Of a stretch of 64,000 bases of DNA, positions 54,720-63,483 are shown in pieces. Numbering within the stretch: the stretch's first letter is position 1; each line of letters starts with the position of its first letter. The stretch is from Pseudomonadota bacterium (GTDB taxonomy: Bacteria > Pseudomonadota > Gammaproteobacteria > Acidiferrobacterales > UBA6901): contig JAKASJ010000005.1 in NCBI GenBank assembly GCA_021819085.1, forward strand, positions 78,649-142,648. The letters are read 5' to 3'. The translations under genes and the position numbers were made by a program. Under the pieces are notes generated by a model. The model did no database searches and had not been told where the DNA came from. It was given only the letters and a program-made list of their open reading frames with translations.

Positions 54720-55304
54720 ATGGCGCAACCTGCAGGCGCCGGGCCCAGTCATTCGGCGCGGCAGCGCCTGTTCTTCGGGCTGTGGCCGGAACCGGCCCTG
54801 CAGCGTGCGCTGTACGCGCAGGCGCGCGCGGTGCTGCCGCACGGCGCCGGCAGGCTGGTGGTGCCGGAGAACCTGCACCTCACACTGGTCTTTCTCGGCG
54901 CCAGCGACGAGGACCGCCGCCGCTGCCTGGACGCTGCCGCCGCGGCGGTGCGGATCGGGAGGTTCAGTCTGGAGTTCGATGTTGCCGGCTACTGGCCGCG
55001 GCCGCGTGTGCTGTGGTTCGGATGCAGCCGCCCGCCGCAGGCCCTGCTGGATCTGGTCGCGGCGCTGCAGTCGGGCGCAGGCAGCTGCGGCTTCGTTCCG
55101 GATCGCCGGCCATACGCCGCGCACCTCACGGTGGCACGCAAGCTTGCGCGCAATCCCGGCGCGGTGGCCATCGCCCCGGTCCGCTGGCCGGTGGCAGAAT
55201 TCGTCCTCGCCGCGTCACAAACCCGCGCCGAAGGGGCGTACTATCAGCCACTGCAGACCTGGATGCTTCAGGGCGGTCCGTTCCCGGTGTCGACGCATTG
55301 CTAG
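54720..55304 (+). CDS. thpR: RNA 2',3'-cyclic phosphodiesterase
   Basis: A 194-residue LigT/2H-phosphoesterase. Both catalytic HxT motifs are present: NLHLTLVFLG (about 53-62) and AAHLTVARKL (about 139-148). The start region RQRLFFGLWPEPALQRAL is typical of ThpR. It opens RNA 2',3'-cyclic phosphates to 2'-phosphates. It directly follows htpX (nine-base gap), so they are probably cotranscribed. Confidence 0.9.
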   Translation: MAQPAGAGPSHSARQRLFFGLWPEPALQRALYAQARAVLPHGAGRLVVPENLHLTLVFLGASDEDRRRCLDAAAAAVRIGRFSLEFDVAGYWPRPRVLWFGCSRPPQALLDLVAALQSGAGSCGFVPDRRPYAAHLTVARKLARNPGAVAIAPVRWPVAEFVLAASQTRAEGAYYQPLQTWMLQGGPFPVSTHC

Positions 55305-55719
55305 CCAGGCCGGTACGGAATTGCCCCGTTGATGATCAACGGCAGATCAGCGGCCTGGGGTGAACGAACCGCTGTTCAAAGCCAACGCAACCCGGGCCGG
55401 GTAAGCCAGGACGCGACGGGCGGCGGTGATCGGGCGTTCACGCAGGTGCGGAATATCCGGCAGTTGGGTGAGCCCACGGTCAGCGAAGACGAAGTCCGGC
55501 ATCGGGGATCCGCTAGCGCGGCATCAGCCGGCAGCGATCGATGAGCCGCCCGGCCGAGACGTCACGCCCGGCAGACACCGGGCATCGCGGGTGGATCAGT
55601 CGCCGAAGCGGTCCGCGGAATGACACACCGCCCCGGGCGCACCGGGCACCGGGAGCGGCGAACCGCGCCATCCTGCGATCAGGCCTCATAACCGCCCCGG
55701 TGCAGTTCCATCGACAGGC
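55305..55719. other. No gene seen
   Basis: About 415 bases between thpR and a convergent secreted-protein gene. Short frames only. Confidence 0.5.
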
Positions 55720-56175
55720 TTATCGGGCTCTGCGGATGGTGAACTTGCCGACGCTGATGCCCAGGTCCACGCCTCGCCCGGTGCCGGTCAATGCCAGCGA
55801 GACCGTGCCCTTGGTGAGGATTTGCGCGGAGCCTGATTTCACCAGTCCGGCATTGGCTTCGCCCTGTGCGTACGAGCCCAGCACGTCGTTAATGGCATGC
55901 ACGTCGGTGAATGTGCCGACGCCATGGTCAACGCGTGACCTGCCGGCGGTGAGGCCAACGCCCTGTGCGTCGATCTTCACCGGCATGGACGTTCCGTTAC
56001 TGCAAGTTACCTTTCCGGTGCCCTCCATGTGCTTGTAGATGATCGACCAGCTGGTGGTCTTGAATTGCATTTTACAATCCAGATTGGCCCCGGCGGCCGA
56101 CGCGTTTTGCGGAATCAGGGCGCCGGCCGCGAACACGGTCAGCAATCCGAACATGGGTAGATAGCGGTTTTTCAT
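55720..56175 (-). CDS. Small secreted protein, conserved-looking, unknown
   Basis: A 151-residue exported protein. The signal peptide (KNRYLPMFGLLTVFAAGALI) would be cut after about ASA. The mature part has two Cys (NLDCKMQF and GKVTCSNGTS) and ends TKGTVSLALTGTGRGVDLGI then SVGKFTIRRAR, a beta-rich pattern I have the impression of having seen in other proteobacterial hypothetical proteins but cannot name. ATG at 56175; the longer open frame to 56325 is not needed. Probably periplasmic. Confidence 0.75.
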   Translation of the reverse strand: MKNRYLPMFGLLTVFAAGALIPQNASAAGANLDCKMQFKTTSWSIIYKHMEGTGKVTCSNGTSMPVKIDAQGVGLTAGRSRVDHGVGTFTDVHAINDVLGSYAQGEANAGLVKSGSAQILTKGTVSLALTGTGRGVDLGISVGKFTIRRAR

Positions 56176-57113
56176 GGTCTGTTCTCTCTGAAGTTGAAGG
56201 GGGGTGTATCGTGCGCGATCGCGCCAAAACAGGGTCTCAATGGGTTCGCGACTGGCGTTGCCATCGCGTGGTTGCCGTGGTGTCGCCGAGCCCCGGCGTG
56301 TGGCGGTCACGGCGCCTTTCATCACTGCCGGATTTGTGTGGGTGCCCGGATCCGGGCCTGCCGCGATTCCCGGGCATCCCCGGTGCGGCTGCGTAGTTCC
56401 TGTCCGGACCTGGAACAGACGTGCTGTGTTTGTCGTGGGTTTTGTGGATTTTAATGTTCATCGGGCAACTCCGTTGCGTGGACCCTCTGTTCGAGGGTTG
56501 GTAAAGCTGCGATGACCCCAGGCGAGTGCGGACGCCGTTGCGCGGTTATCGCTCCTTAAGGATTCGTACAGCGCTGAATACGAACAGTCAGGGCAAGTCC
56601 ATCCCGGACTCGACCTGACGCGCCAGTTCCGGCGCGCTTTCCGCGGTGCTCCTGCTTTGCGAAAAGTCCATCGGTGCATCCCTGCGTGGCCGTTTCGGAC
56701 GCGTTCCCCATGCTGGCCTGGATTGGTGTCGCGGCGCGCCCCGATTTCCGGGGTACAAAGGGAATCATCGTCCCGCGTGATTCCGATCACCGCAAGCGCC
56801 GGTGCCGACACGCTGTTGCGATGCATTGGCACGGGCAGATTGGGCTTGTGGTCCCCGGGTGTCTGTGCGCTGACGCACGAAGAAAAAGTTTCTTCCGAAG
56901 ACGTGATGATGACAAAGCAGCCGATATCCCGCGGGCCCGTGCGTCCGCCGCACCGCCGCGCACCGGTCTGCACCGCAGCTGCGGCGATGCGCGCGCTGTG
57001 CGGCGGTCAGGAATGATCAGGACCGCCTGCACCCGAAGCGGCACGCGACCCGAGCGCCGGTGCCGCCAGTTGCCTTGCGGTCTCCCGGAAACCGGATCGC
57101 TGCTTGCGGCGAC
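56176..57113. other. No gene recognised
   Basis: About 940 bases. Overlapping open frames on both strands have unlike-protein composition (many Arg, Pro, His) and no ribosome sites. Perhaps a decayed region or one with an RNA I cannot identify. Confidence 0.45.
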
Positions 57114-57269
57114 TCAGATGCGATTCATGAGCAGCAGGATGATCACGATGACCAAGATGATGCTCAGGATGCCGCTCGGCGCATAGCCCCAGTTTCTGCT
57201 GTGCGGCCAACGCGGAATTGCGCCGAGCAAAAGCACGATCAGTACGATCAGCAGTATCAAGCCAAGCAT
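57114..57269 (-). CDS. DUF3309 small membrane protein
   Basis: A 51-residue protein: MLGLILLIVLIVLLLGAIPR, then WPHSRNWGYAPSG and a second hydrophobic helix ILSIILVIVIILLLMNRI. The Trp-Pro...NWGYxPSG loop between two helices is the DUF3309 signature. GGGAG lies seven bases before the ATG. One of four tiny genes on this strand with stress-gene character. Confidence 0.85.
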   Translation of the reverse strand: MLGLILLIVLIVLLLGAIPRWPHSRNWGYAPSGILSIILVIVIILLLMNRI

Positions 57270-57431
57270 ATCGATGCTCCCTGGTTACGTTCTGAAGAGT
57301 CCATTGCTGAGTGTCAGCGCGGCGCGGTTCGGTGCAAGGCGAACCGGGCTACAGCGCAGTGAGCCCCGGCGCGCGGGCGGTACGGAAAGCCATCCCCGGC
57401 ACAACGGGCGATGACCCGCGGCCGATGCGAT

Positions 57432-57584
57432 TCACAGGCGCATGGGGCCGGTGCCAAAGAGTCCGATCAATCCGATGATGATCAGGTACACGGCGACGAT
57501 GTAATTCAGCAGCCGCGGCATGATCAAAATCAGCACGCCGGCAATCAGCGAAACCAGTGGTCCGATACTCAGTTGCAGGTTCAT
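57432..57584 (-). CDS. DUF3096 small membrane protein
   Basis: A 50-residue protein with two hydrophobic helices: LVSLIAGVLILIMPRLLNYI and VAVYLIIIGLIGLFG. The LIAGxLILIxPRLLNYIVAxYLIxxG pattern is that of DUF3096. AAGGA is upstream of the ATG. Expressed toward DUF3309, with about 160 bases between them. Confidence 0.85.
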   Translation of the reverse strand: MNLQLSIGPLVSLIAGVLILIMPRLLNYIVAVYLIIIGLIGLFGTGPMRL

Positions 57585-57659
57585 GGTCGTATTGTCCTTT
57601 TATGCATGAGGGTATGCTGGATCCGTTCACCGGGCAGAAATCGCCCCGCCTGGGCCGGC

Positions 57660-57860
57660 TCAGCGCAGCGCACGCCCGAATCCGGCACCCTGCGCGTCGG
57701 CCGTGTCCCGGGCGATACCATAACGCTCCGGCACCGTTCCCGCCAGATACCCGCGATGTCTGTCCATCCGGCGGAGATCCTCGTCCGTGAGCCTGCTCCA
57801 CCGCGGCTTCAGCTTGCCATGCAGCGGCGACCACCTTCCCCTGATGATATCGTCGTTCAT
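57660..57860 (-). CDS. CsbD-family stress protein
   Basis: A 66-residue hydrophilic protein. The opening MNDDIIRGRWSPLHGKLKPR then WSRLTDEDLRRMDRHRGYL follows the CsbD pattern (IxGxWxxxxGKxKxxWxxLTDDDL). CsbD-like proteins accumulate under general stress; no biochemical role is known. It is more Arg-rich than usual. Weak ribosome site. Confidence 0.8.
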   Translation of the reverse strand: MNDDIIRGRWSPLHGKLKPRWSRLTDEDLRRMDRHRGYLAGTVPERYGIARDTADAQGAGFGRALR

Positions 57861-57959
57861 TTCGCAATCCCCGCGGGGCGCCCGGAAGCCGGGCGCCTAT
57901 TGAATGCACCCGGAAACTCGCCTGGCGGAATCAGGGCAGGTGCCAAGATCTGGTGGCCG

Positions 57960-58124
57960 TCAATGTCTGCCGCGTTGACTGTAAAAAAGCGAGATGACAA
58001 ACAGCACCAGAAAAACGATGAACAGGATCTTGGCAATTCCAACCGCGGCACCGGCGATGCCCGTGAAGCCAAAAATGCCGGCCGCAATCGCGATGATCAG
58101 GAACACTACTGCGTAGTAGAGCAT
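57960..58124 (-). CDS. DUF1328 small membrane protein
   Basis: A 54-residue protein: [20 protein letters not shown], then [20 protein letters not shown] and [10 protein letters not shown], the YtjA/DUF1328 pattern of two helices. ATG at 58124 with GAGGAG seven bases upstream; the longer frame upstream is not conserved-looking. First of the four tiny minus-strand genes. Confidence 0.9.
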   Translation of the reverse strand: MLYYAVVFLIIAIAAGIFGFTGIAGAAVGIAKILFIVFLVLFVISLFYSQRGRH

Positions 58125-58302
58125 GTGGTTGCTCCTCAGTTCTGATGATATGGCGCCCCGTATCGTGGCGGCGGGATAGGACGAATCAGGGCCATGCACA
58201 AGCCGACCCGATCCTGGTCATGCCGGCGTCGAGCGGACGCGATCTGTTGCCGGCCCCGGCGCTGCTGAACCGGATGGCACGCCTGGCAGCACCCGATTAG
58301 CA

Positions 58303-58623
58303 TTATGGCCATCGTACGGGTTGCGGTCGGTGCGGTGACGCACGAATCATTCCTGAAGTCTTGCCCGCCCCCGAGGGGCCGACCAGGGCAACGCGTTCCC
58401 CGGGCGCGATGTCGATCGATACCCCGTCCAGAGCCGCCCGTCCGGGCTCATAGGCACAGCGCACGCGGTGCAGGCGGATGCCGATACGGCGGGTCGCAGG
58501 CATGGCCACGGCCGCCGCCGCAGGCGGCGGGGCAGGGGTCTCAGGCAGCTGCACGATGCGCAACACCGCCATCGTGCTCTTGCGGTAATCAAGCGCAATC
58601 CGCGGTGCGGTCACCGGCAGCAC
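58303..58623 (-). pseudogene. ABC transporter ATPase fragment
   Basis: The frame reads [20 protein letters not shown] then [24 protein letters not shown], the start of an ABC nucleotide-binding domain up to Walker A, as in ABC exporters. It loses homology right after Walker A, and no signature or Walker B motif follows; the N-terminal Ala/Pro-rich part is not recognisable either. A dead fragment. Confidence 0.6.
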
Positions 58624-58813
58624 CGGGCCGTAAATCCGGTCCAGCCGCGTTCATGTCCTGGTTCTGTCGCACCGCCGGCGCGCAGCGACAATGCAGTCGC
58701 GATTCCGGCGCCAGCGGCCGAAAACGATGATAGGATTGAGCCGGATGCGCATCGCCACCGGGAAGGCCGGTGGTACGCACGTGCTTCGTCGATCCTCTCA
58801 CGGGTGGCTCGCA

Positions 58814-59482
58814 ATGTCGTCCATGTCGCCTTGGTGGCACGCCTTTCCGGCGCTCAGAGAGATCCGGGATCCGCGCTGGCATGCGATCATGGACAAGGCC
58901 CACGCCGTCGCGGTTCCGGCGGGAGCTTCGGTATTCCATGCAGGCGACACCTGCCGGAACTATCTGTTCGTGCTGGAAGGATCAGTGTGTGTGGCGAAGC
59001 TTGCCGAGACCGGGCGCGAGATCGTGCTTTACCGTGTCGGCTCCGGCGAGACCTGTCTGCTCACCACCAGCTGCCTTATCGCCGGGGAGCATTACCCGGC
59101 GCAGGGGATTGCCGAAACCGGTGTGCGTGCGGCCGCGTTGGCGGCGGATCTGTTTCATGAAGCGCTCGCGATCAGCCCCGAATTCCGTGCCTTCGTATTC
59201 GCCTCCTTCGGGGCGCGCCTGACCGAACTGATGCTGCTGATCGAGGCAATCACCTTCGGACGCGCGGACGCGCGGCTCGCACGCCGCCTGCTGGAGTCCG
59301 GTTCCGCATCCGGCGAAGTCACCGTCACCCACCAGCAGCTGGCTGCCGAGCTCGGCACGGCCCGTGAAGTGGTTTCGCGGCTGCTCAAGGAATTCGAGCG
59401 CCAGGGGCATGTGCGGCTTGCGCGCGCACGCATCGTGATCGTGAATCACGACGCGCTGCAGACACTGGCGGCGGTTCTGTGA
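58814..59482 (+). CDS. Crp/Fnr-family transcription regulator
   Basis: A 222-residue regulator. The N-terminal cyclic-nucleotide-binding-like domain shows VFHAGDTCRNYLFVLEGSVC, and the C-terminal winged helix TVTHQQLAAELGTAREVVSR followed by LLKEFERQGHVRLARARI. The FNR four-Cys iron-sulfur pattern at the N-terminus is absent; scattered Cys (TCRN, CVAK, TCLL, SCLI) remain. It probably senses redox or another signal. Start at the ATG at 58814 (another at 58823). DUF2892 gene follows, and a sox cluster is nearby. Confidence 0.85.
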   Translation: MSSMSPWWHAFPALREIRDPRWHAIMDKAHAVAVPAGASVFHAGDTCRNYLFVLEGSVCVAKLAETGREIVLYRVGSGETCLLTTSCLIAGEHYPAQGIAETGVRAAALAADLFHEALAISPEFRAFVFASFGARLTELMLLIEAITFGRADARLARRLLESGSASGEVTVTHQQLAAELGTAREVVSRLLKEFERQGHVRLARARIVIVNHDALQTLAAVL

Positions 59483-59552
59483 CTTCGTCACAGACGCCAC
59501 CACCGATGCCGTGATTCAATGCACGCCGTTTTCTACCAACGGAGAAACAGCC

Positions 59553-59741
59553 ATGGCAAAGAATGTGGGAACCGTGGATCGTAGCGTGCGCATTGTCGTG
59601 GGGCTGGGCGTCCTCAGTCTTGTGTTTCTTGGACCGCACACGCCCTGGGGCTACCTCGGCCTGGTGCCGCTTGCCACCGGCCTGACCGGCTGGTGCCCGG
59701 CATATCTCCCCCTGGGCATCAAGACCTGCAAGACACGCTGA
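59553..59741 (+). CDS. DUF2892 (YgaP transmembrane-like) protein
   Basis: A 62-residue membrane protein: NVGTVDRSVRIVVGLGVLSL, then GLVPLATGLTGWCPAYLPLG and IKTCKTR. This is the YgaP-type DUF2892 domain with its GWCPxYxxLGIxTC end, often next to rhodanese or sulfide-oxidation genes. GGAG lies nine bases upstream. It follows the Crp/Fnr gene by 70 bases and precedes an SQR-like fragment. Confidence 0.9.
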   Translation: MAKNVGTVDRSVRIVVGLGVLSLVFLGPHTPWGYLGLVPLATGLTGWCPAYLPLGIKTCKTR

Positions 59742-59893
59742 ATTCCCATCGGGAATTTTCAGTGTGCCATCACCGGGAACCCGGCGGTTCGACGCCGCCT
59801 CGACGGAACAGGCCGTTACGCCGAGGCACGGCTGGGCCATGGATACGGACTCCCGGGATAACGGTACGCGGCTGCTGCACGGGGGGCCGGGCG

Positions 59894-60162
59894 GGGGTCT
59901 ACGTCGCCGGTGACGCCGGCAGCTACCCGGTGCCGGACCGGATGCCCAGGCAGGCCCATATGGCCGACCTGCAGGCGGTTGCCGCCGCACGCAATCTGGC
60001 CGCCGAACCCGGGCAGCGGCCGGCGACCGCGATATTCAAGGCCGAACTGGCATGTATTGTCGACACGCTCGACGGCGGGATCCTGATCTATCGCAGTGCG
60101 CGGCGTGCCTTCCTGGTCTCATCGCGGGCGCTGCACCGGGTCAAGCGCCTGTTCGAACGGGG
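59894..60162 (+). pseudogene. Sulfide:quinone oxidoreductase-like, C-terminal fragment
   Basis: The frame reads GVYVAGDAGSYPVPDRMPRQ, AHMADLQAVAAARNLAAEPG and a KAELACIVDTLDGGILIYRS stretch to VKRLFERG. This matches the FAD-binding C-terminal part of SQR/flavocytochrome-c-type disulfide oxidoreductases. Everything before (N-terminal FAD fold, catalytic Cys) is missing, starting at a G-rich run. With sox next door, it was likely part of a sulfur-oxidation locus. Confidence 0.7.
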
Positions 60163-60288
60163 GTGTACCTGCGACGCTGCCGTCGGTCTGCTCCGGATCC
60201 CGGCCGCGGCCCGGCATAGCGCGCCCCGGGGCGCACGCCACCGCCTGCGAAGGGGCAGACGGGCGCGCCCGGGAATGCTGCGCCGATC

Positions 60289-62028
60289 CTAGATCGGCGC
60301 GTAACCCTCGTTGCCGGCGATGCCCTTGAGCACCGGGGTATTGGGCCGCTCGATGCGCACGGTCTTCTGGCTGCGCAGGTACTCGGCGACGATCTCCCAG
60401 ATCGGCCGGGTCTTGAGCGGCTTCGCCACGCTTGCCCAGCCCGCCACTTTGTAGCGCTTGTTCGCGCTTACCGCGACGCCGTTGACTTCCATGTCGGAAA
60501 TGCGCCGGCCGACGCTGCGCATGGGATCTATGGTGTAGCGCAGTCCGCCGGTGCGCACCATGTCGCCGCCCATCTGCAGGTAGGGGTCACGATTGAACAG
60601 GTTGTCGGCGACCGCCTCCAGATACTGCTTGAGCTGCGTGCCGGTCATTTCGCTCAGGGTGACGTTCGGATAGGTGATCGCGCTCTGGTCCATCAGGTGC
60701 TCCATGTCGATCGTATCGCCCGGCAGCAGGGTTGTCCCCCAGCGGAAGCCGGGCGACATGGCGATCGGCGCATCCTGCACCGCGCGCATGGCATCGACGA
60801 TGAGCTGATCGAAGGTGCCGTTGAAATTGCCGCGCCGGTAGAGCAGGCTGTCCGTGACGGCCAGCTTCTCTTGCAGTTTTTCCTTGAACGGCGCCCGCGC
60901 ATGTTCGATGTGGGCGGTCATGGCGGCGTCCGGCTCGATCAGATCGGCGAACAGCGGCAGCAGCTTGTAGCGGTAATCGGTGATCTTGCCGCCCTTCACT
61001 TCCAGATCGAGGACCGAAAGGAACTTGGTGTTCGATCCGGAATTGATGACCAGCGTCTTGCCGCCGGCATTGGGGACGATGACCGGAGCCGGTACCGCAT
61101 CGTGGGTGTGTCCGCCGAGTATCACGTCCACGCCGCGCACGCGCGTGGCCATCTTTAGATCCACGTCCATGCCGTTGTGCGAAAGCACCACGACCACCTG
61201 TGCGCCTTCGGCGCGCGCCTTGTCCGCCATCTTCTGCAGGTGGTGATCATGGATCCCGAAAGTCCAGTCCGGGAACAGGTAGCGGGGATGGGCGATCGGG
61301 GTATACGGGAACGCCTGGCCGATCACCGCCACCGGCACGCCGTTGAGTTCGCGTATGACATAGGGCTTGAAGATCGGATCGCCCCAGGTGTCGTCGAAAA
61401 CATTCTGGGCGAGGAATTCGATATGGGACTGCTTGAAGTCGTTGTTAACGACGTGCATGACGCGCTCGGCGCCATAGGTGAATTCCCAGTGCCCGGTCGT
61501 AATATCCACGCCCAGCAGCTTCTGCGCGTCCACCATGTCCTGCCCCTGGGTCCACAGCGATGTCGCCGAACCCTGCCAGGTGTCGCCGCCGTCCAGCAGC
61601 AGGTTGCGGCCGGTCCGCTGGTCGCGCAGTTTCTTGATGAGGGTGGCGAGGTGGGCAAATCCGCCGACCTTGCCGTAGCGGCGCGCGGCTTCGACGAAAT
61701 CCAGATAGGTGAACGAATAGGCCGGGCGGGTTCCCGGTGCGATGCCATAGAACTCGAGGAACTTCTCGCCTACCAGGTGCGGCGGTTTGTTGATGTGTGA
61801 TCCGACGCCGATGTTCTCATTGGGTTCCCGGAAATAGACGGGAAGGAGCTGGGCATGCGTGTCGGTGAAGTGCAGCAGGCTGACGTTGCCGAACGGCGGC
61901 ACCTCGTAGAGATCTGCCCCCGGCCGGCCCCCCTTCACCCAGCCTTCGCTGCTGCAGCCGGGCAGCGCCAGTCCGGCCGTGCCCGCCACCGCCAGCATCT
62001 GCAGGAATTCGCGTCGTGATAAGCTCAT
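60289..62028 (-). CDS. soxB: SoxB, sulfate thiohydrolase
   Basis: A 579-residue di-manganese hydrolase that releases sulfate from the SoxY-bound sulfone during thiosulfate oxidation. A twin-arginine signal (SRREFLQML, then LPGC) directs it to the periplasm. Metal-binding segments: LLHFTDTHAQLLPVYFREPN, LLLDGGDTWQGSATSLWTQG, VVVLSHNGMDVDL and ILGGHTHDAVP. It is separated from soxA by a strong terminator, so it is transcribed separately or by read-through. Confidence 0.95.
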   Translation of the reverse strand: MSLSRREFLQMLAVAGTAGLALPGCSSEGWVKGGRPGADLYEVPPFGNVSLLHFTDTHAQLLPVYFREPNENIGVGSHINKPPHLVGEKFLEFYGIAPGTRPAYSFTYLDFVEAARRYGKVGGFAHLATLIKKLRDQRTGRNLLLDGGDTWQGSATSLWTQGQDMVDAQKLLGVDITTGHWEFTYGAERVMHVVNNDFKQSHIEFLAQNVFDDTWGDPIFKPYVIRELNGVPVAVIGQAFPYTPIAHPRYLFPDWTFGIHDHHLQKMADKARAEGAQVVVVLSHNGMDVDLKMATRVRGVDVILGGHTHDAVPAPVIVPNAGGKTLVINSGSNTKFLSVLDLEVKGGKITDYRYKLLPLFADLIEPDAAMTAHIEHARAPFKEKLQEKLAVTDSLLYRRGNFNGTFDQLIVDAMRAVQDAPIAMSPGFRWGTTLLPGDTIDMEHLMDQSAITYPNVTLSEMTGTQLKQYLEAVADNLFNRDPYLQMGGDMVRTGGLRYTIDPMRSVGRRISDMEVNGVAVSANKRYKVAGWASVAKPLKTRPIWEIVAEYLRSQKTVRIERPNTPVLKGIAGNEGYAPI

Positions 62029-62174
62029 GGCATCTTCTCTTTAGAAAAGTTTAGGAAAGCGCAGGGTTCCCTGCCTGACTGGAATCCGCGTCTGCGGGCC
62101 GCGGGGCTTTTCACCCGTGTGCCGCTTGCGCGCCTGTCCCAAGGGACGGGCGCAGACGGGAAATTATTCCGCCT

Positions 62175-62212
62175 TAAAAAAAGAAAACCCGGCCAGCAGC
62201 GCCGGCCGGGTT
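62175..62212 (-). terminator. Rho-independent terminator after soxA
   Basis: On the minus strand CCCGGCC (62210-62204) pairs with GGCCGGG (62194-62188), followed by a T-rich tract (62187-62176, TTTTCTTTTTTT). It lies about 25 bases beyond the soxA stop and 145 bases before soxB. Confidence 0.85.
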
Positions 62213-62233
62213 CCATGCTGTGCGCAGGATCTT

Positions 62234-63070
62234 CTAGGGACGGTAGCTCGGTGCGTCCAGCGGCAGGCCCGTGTCCATGTAGGTCTCGTAGACCTCGAGG
62301 TCGCGGTACTCCTCACTCTGCGGCTTGAACGGCGCTGCCCGCACCTTCTTGTTGCAGCCCATGTAGCGCTTGTCGAGGGTGATCAGATGGCCGAACTTGG
62401 CGCGGTAGGCGGGGAACCCCACGCCGTGTCCGAGGGCGGCGCTCAGGACGTTGCCGCGGATGAACTTGCCGGCGTTGTCCACATGGCAGGTCGCGCACGA
62501 GAAGTTGAGCTGGCCGCGCCGCGCCCAGAAGAACCGCTTGCCGCGCTCGTACGCTTGCTGCATGCCGGGCGCGGACAGATCGATGCTGACGGGCTTGCCG
62601 CGCGACATCGACTTCATGTACGCGGTGACCTCCGCGATCGGTCCCGCGGTCAGGTTCTTGTACGGCTTCTCGCCGTTGCGTCTGCGGCAGCTGTTGATGT
62701 CCATCTCGATGGTGCGTACCTGCCGGGTATGCGGGTCCCAGTACGGATAATGCTGGGCGATGTCGACGCCGCCGTTGCGGAAGCAGCTGGCGAAGGTCTT
62801 GCCGTCCTTGAAGGGCGTGTCCCAGATCTTCTTGCCCTTGGCGAGCTCGAATTCATACGGCGGGAACAGCATGATGGACTGCCATTGGGCACGCGCGTTG
62901 GCGTTGAGCGCGTAGGCACCGTTGGCATAGTCATCAAACGGCACGTTGGGGAAGCGCTTCTTGAAGTAGCCCTGGAACGCCTTGAGATCCGACTGCGGGC
63001 TTGCCTGCGCTGCAACCGAAACCACGGTCAGCGCGGCCAGGGCAGCCATGAACAGCAAAAGCTTTTTCAT
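62234..63070 (-). CDS. soxA: SoxA, sulfur-oxidising c-type cytochrome
   Basis: A 278-residue periplasmic cytochrome, one half of SoxAX, which couples thiosulfate to the SoxY Cys. Signal peptide at residues 1-23. One CxxCH heme site (SCATCHVDNAGKF) is present, plus the catalytic-ligand Cys near the end (YMGCNKKVRAAPFKPQSEEY). Other family segments are CFRNGGVDIAQHYPYWDPHT and MDINSCRRRNGEKPYKNL. It appears monoheme. A strong AGGAGG precedes the ATG. It follows soxZ; soxX is not in the window and may lie beyond the right edge. Confidence 0.94.
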   Translation of the reverse strand: MKKLLLFMAALAALTVVSVAAQASPQSDLKAFQGYFKKRFPNVPFDDYANGAYALNANARAQWQSIMLFPPYEFELAKGKKIWDTPFKDGKTFASCFRNGGVDIAQHYPYWDPHTRQVRTIEMDINSCRRRNGEKPYKNLTAGPIAEVTAYMKSMSRGKPVSIDLSAPGMQQAYERGKRFFWARRGQLNFSCATCHVDNAGKFIRGNVLSAALGHGVGFPAYRAKFGHLITLDKRYMGCNKKVRAAPFKPQSEEYRDLEVYETYMDTGLPLDAPSYRP

Positions 63071-63133
63071 TGTGTATCCTCCTGCGGATTGCCGCGCCGC
63101 CGGCGCACCGGCGGCTTCCACCTCTCGGGGAGA

Positions 63134-63448
63134 CTAGCCCACTACGGCCTTCGCCGCGCCGGTCTCACCCTTGTTGTCATGCCAGGCGACACTCACCGTA
63201 TCTCCGCTCTTCGGACCCTTGACGAGCACGCCAAGGAGCGGGTCCTTGGAGATGGCCACACTGAGGTCGGCCTCGGCCACGGGGCGGCCGTTGACGGAGA
63301 TGGTGAGGATCTGGATGAAGTGCGCCGGGATCTTGCGCTTGGTCTTCGGGTCGATGCGCTGTCCGGTCTCCATGGGGTGCTCGACGAGCACGAGGATCTC
63401 GGTGGCCCCGTTGTGGGGACGGGTGCGAATCATCGTCTTGTGTTTCAT
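63134..63448 (-). CDS. soxZ: SoxZ, sulfur-carrier partner
   Basis: A 104-residue beta-sandwich protein that pairs with SoxY. Family features: IRTRPHNGATEILVLVEHPM, DPKTKRKIPAHFIQILTISV, then SKDPLLGVLVKGPKSGDTV and VSVAWHDNKG. No signal peptide; it is exported with SoxY. Order soxY-soxZ-soxA on this strand. Confidence 0.94.
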   Translation of the reverse strand: MKHKTMIRTRPHNGATEILVLVEHPMETGQRIDPKTKRKIPAHFIQILTISVNGRPVAEADLSVAISKDPLLGVLVKGPKSGDTVSVAWHDNKGETGAAKAVVG

Positions 63449-63483
63449 GGGCAGTGCCTCGCAAAGAATAAGGGGGGTAACGC

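Noticed and set aside
56176..57113. Several overlapping open frames of 60-170 codons
   Set aside because: They lie on both strands over the same bases, show skewed composition and no start signals; probably chance frames.
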